Below, one piece after another: positions 5,504-6,290 of a DNA stretch of 6,290 bases (the stretch's first letter is position 1; every line of letters begins with the position of its first letter). This stretch comes from Campylobacteraceae bacterium. GTDB taxonomy: Bacteria; Campylobacterota; Campylobacteria; Campylobacterales; Sulfurovaceae. The notes beneath the pieces are model-generated. The model did not search any database. It saw only the letters and a list, made by a program, of their open reading frames with translations, and was not told where the DNA came from. A program made the translations under genes and the position numbers. The stretch lies in NCBI GenBank assembly GCA_027002755.1, contig JALWZI010000122.1, positions 1 through 6,290 on the forward strand. The letters are read 5' to 3'.

Positions 5504-5586
5504 GGTTTCACTCGATAGCTCTGGCAGTCGCGAACGCAAGCGCCCCTTCGGGGTTGAGCGCTCCTTTGTCGCCATCGAGTGAAACC
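5504..5586. repeat. Long inverted repeat with nested GC hairpin
   Basis: Arms GGTTTCACTCGAT (5504-5516) and ATCGAGTGAAACC (5574-5586) match over 13 bp, then continue as GC/GC after one mismatch. The 57-nt interior contains AGCGC/GCGCT (5539-5543 with 5558-5562) enclosing CCC-TTCG-GGG. The whole 83-nt element could be a folded RNA, a small MITE, or a 5' leader structure of queD on the - strand. No known family is recognised. Confidence 0.55.
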
Positions 5587-5633
5587 TCTCCGTCATATTT
5601 TTTAGAGGGTCCAATTAACAATAAAAAATTCAG

Positions 5634-5659
5634 GAAAGCTTTGCTCTGCAAAGCATTTC
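5634..5659 (-). terminator. Candidate terminator downstream of the TRAP permease
   Basis: GCTTTGC (5638-5644) and GCAAAGC (5648-5654) form a 7-bp stem with a 3-nt loop, extended by GAAA/TTTC past one bulged base. Read leftward, it is followed after 5 nt by six T residues, the layout of an intrinsic terminator for the permease transcript, although it lies about 120 nt beyond that gene's stop. Confidence 0.45.
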
Positions 5660-5727
5660 GTTATGTTTGAATTTATGATAGCAGGAAAGATTGAATGAAA
5701 GAAGATACTGAAAGAATCGAAAAATTT

Positions 5728-5755
5728 ACCAATGACCAATAACTAATGTCCAATG
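5728..5755. repeat. Degenerate tandem heptamer, four copies of ACCAATG
   Basis: The copies are ACCAATG, ACCAATA, ACTAATG and TCCAATG, each differing from ACCAATG by at most one base, in exact 7-nt register; the bases that follow (AC) begin a partial fifth copy. Its role is unknown. It resembles the short tandem heptanucleotide repeats described in filamentous cyanobacteria, by style only. Confidence 0.6.
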
Positions 5756-5756
5756 A

Positions 5757-5779
5757 CGTCGCCGAAGGCGACATCGTCA
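5757..5779 (-). other. Hairpin overlapping the permease stop codon
   Basis: GTCGCC and GGCGAC pair around GAA (5758-5772), flanked by a partial outer TGAC/GTCA pairing that includes the permease stop at 5777-5779. On the - strand no T-run follows, so it may be a 3'-end stabiliser or attenuate read-through. Confidence 0.4.
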
Positions 5780-6290
5780 CGCCATGATTCCTTTGACGGT
5801 CCAGCGTCCACCGTCCCGGGCGATCTTGGCCTTTTGCAGATAGTAGAGTCCTGCGTACAGGGCGATGCCGATGGCGTAGGAGATGTAAATGTTGCCGTAG
5901 CCCAGCCACTGGGCGGTCATGTTGGGGATGAACATGAAAGGGACGATGGCAAGGAAGAGCAGCCGCTCCAGAGGATTGACCTTGGTAAGGAAATAGCCCT
6001 GGGTTGCCGAGGAGAAGGCGAACATCCCCAGAACGGCGGTGATGAAGATCATCCCGATCTCCAGGGGATTGTGGATCCAGACCCAGCCGGCGGGATCGTT
6101 GGGGTCCGCCGCGTCGACCGTCTCGATGAGCAGCAGCTTGGTATTGAAGAAGAACATGAAAGGTAGGATCGCTGTGCGGATATCGTAGGCAAATCCCTGC
6201 AGTCCTGTCTTGATGGGGTCGGCCTTGGCGATGCCCGCCGCGGCGTAGGCGGCCATGCCCACGGGGGGCGTGTCATCCGCCAGGATCCCG
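5777..6290 (-). CDS. TRAP transporter fused permease (4TM/12TM type), C-terminal part, 5' end outside the window
   Basis: The last 170 codons of a gene that runs off the right edge; the reading frame stays open to base 6290, so the start is not visible. The sequence LADDTPPVGMAAYAAAG near the beginning, followed by ADPIKTGLQGFAYDIRTAILP, is characteristic of the large subunit (DctM-like) of TAXI-type TRAP transporters with fused small and large membrane subunits. These secondary importers use an ion gradient and a periplasmic binding protein to bring in organic acids or related solutes; the substrate cannot be inferred here. Four further hydrophobic segments follow (about residues 41-60, 78-102, 110-128 and 133-155 of the visible part), then a short basic tail. 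A GTG at 6262 could mimic a start but falls inside the conserved motif, so it is internal. The expected binding-protein gene is not in the window. Confidence 0.88.
   Translation of the reverse strand, partial: GILADDTPPVGMAAYAAAGIAKADPIKTGLQGFAYDIRTAILPFMFFFNTKLLLIETVDAADPNDPAGWVWIHNPLEIGMIFITAVLGMFAFSSATQGYFLTKVNPLERLLFLAIVPFMFIPNMTAQWLGYGNIYISYAIGIALYAGLYYLQKAKIARDGGRWTVKGIMA

Larger units (their letters stand above)
5445..5776. other. 332-nt gap rich in inverted repeats, no gene
   Basis: I see no protein-coding candidate between queD and the TRAP permease. The segment 5460-5500 is AT-rich and likely holds the queD promoter on the - strand, though no convincing -10 could be picked. Then come a large inverted repeat (5504-5586), a T6 run at 5598-5603, a terminator-like hairpin (5634-5659), a tandem heptamer (5728-5755) and a hairpin next to the permease stop. 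Confidence 0.7.

Noticed and set aside
5504..5586. Integron attC site
   Set aside because: A GTTGAGC matching GTTRRRY is present at 5553-5559, but there is no paired RYYYAAC at the proper end and no integrase or cassette array.
5571..5610. PreQ1 riboswitch upstream of queD
   Set aside because: On the - strand ACCCTCT-AAAAAAT looks like the 3' half of a preQ1-I aptamer, but the needed AGAGG partner comes after it rather than before, so the pseudoknot order is wrong.
6049..6276. Alternative - strand frame at the right edge
   Set aside because: Ser/Arg/Pro-rich shadow of the TRAP permease frame, which carries the recognisable LADDTPPVGMAAY motif.

Overview
The window looks like chromosomal DNA of moderate GC content from a Campylobacterota-type (Epsilonproteobacteria) bacterium. 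This is inferred from the gene set: a HemJ-type heme enzyme, a DUF2231 membrane protein, an EEP nuclease with a C-terminal extension of a kind I associate with that phylum, a QueD carrying an insertion, and a TAXI-type fused TRAP permease. It also fits promoters with a strong -10 element and almost no -35 element. The genus cannot be fixed from the sequence alone; a Sulfurovum- or Nitratifractor-like organism is a guess.

Left half, + strand (1-3286). A complete fluoride channel gene (crcB, 31-414) is followed after 10 nt by a secreted or envelope endonuclease/exonuclease/phosphatase-fold protein (425-2011). hemJ (2013-2444) begins 1 nt after the nuclease stop. The tight spacing suggests one transcription unit crcB-nuclease-hemJ that starts outside the window. 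A fourth gene, a four-helix DUF2231 membrane protein with a long Ala/Pro/Glu/Ser-rich tail (2492-3286), follows after 47 nt and has its own extended -10 promoter. A hairpin plus T-run at 3321-3347 ends this unit.

Right half, - strand (3334-6290). In leftward transcription order the genes are: the 3' part of a TRAP transporter fused permease that runs off the right edge (5777-6290), queD (4875-5444), inorganic pyrophosphatase ppa (4288-4809), and an uncharacterised polytopic membrane protein (3334-3969). They are separated by real intergenic gaps (332, 65 and 318 nt). ppa and the membrane protein each have a visible -10 element, so they look like separate transcription units rather than one operon. 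The membrane protein probably uses a leaderless mRNA.

Two gaps carry unexplained structure. The 3970-4287 gap holds the leaderless promoter, an 11-bp perfect palindrome, two short stem-loops and a 50-nt double hairpin resembling a REPIN/MITE. The 5445-5776 gap holds a long inverted repeat (13-bp outer arms, 83 nt overall), a terminator-like hairpin and a degenerate tandem heptamer (ACCAATG x4).

The identifiable proteins are housekeeping or transport functions: fluoride export, heme synthesis, 7-deazaguanine/queuosine synthesis, pyrophosphate hydrolysis and solute uptake. I see no defence system, CRISPR array, transposase, tRNA or rRNA, and no convincing evidence of a new multi-gene system. 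The best leads are the leaderless membrane protein, the intergenic repeats, and the extended C-terminal half of the nuclease.
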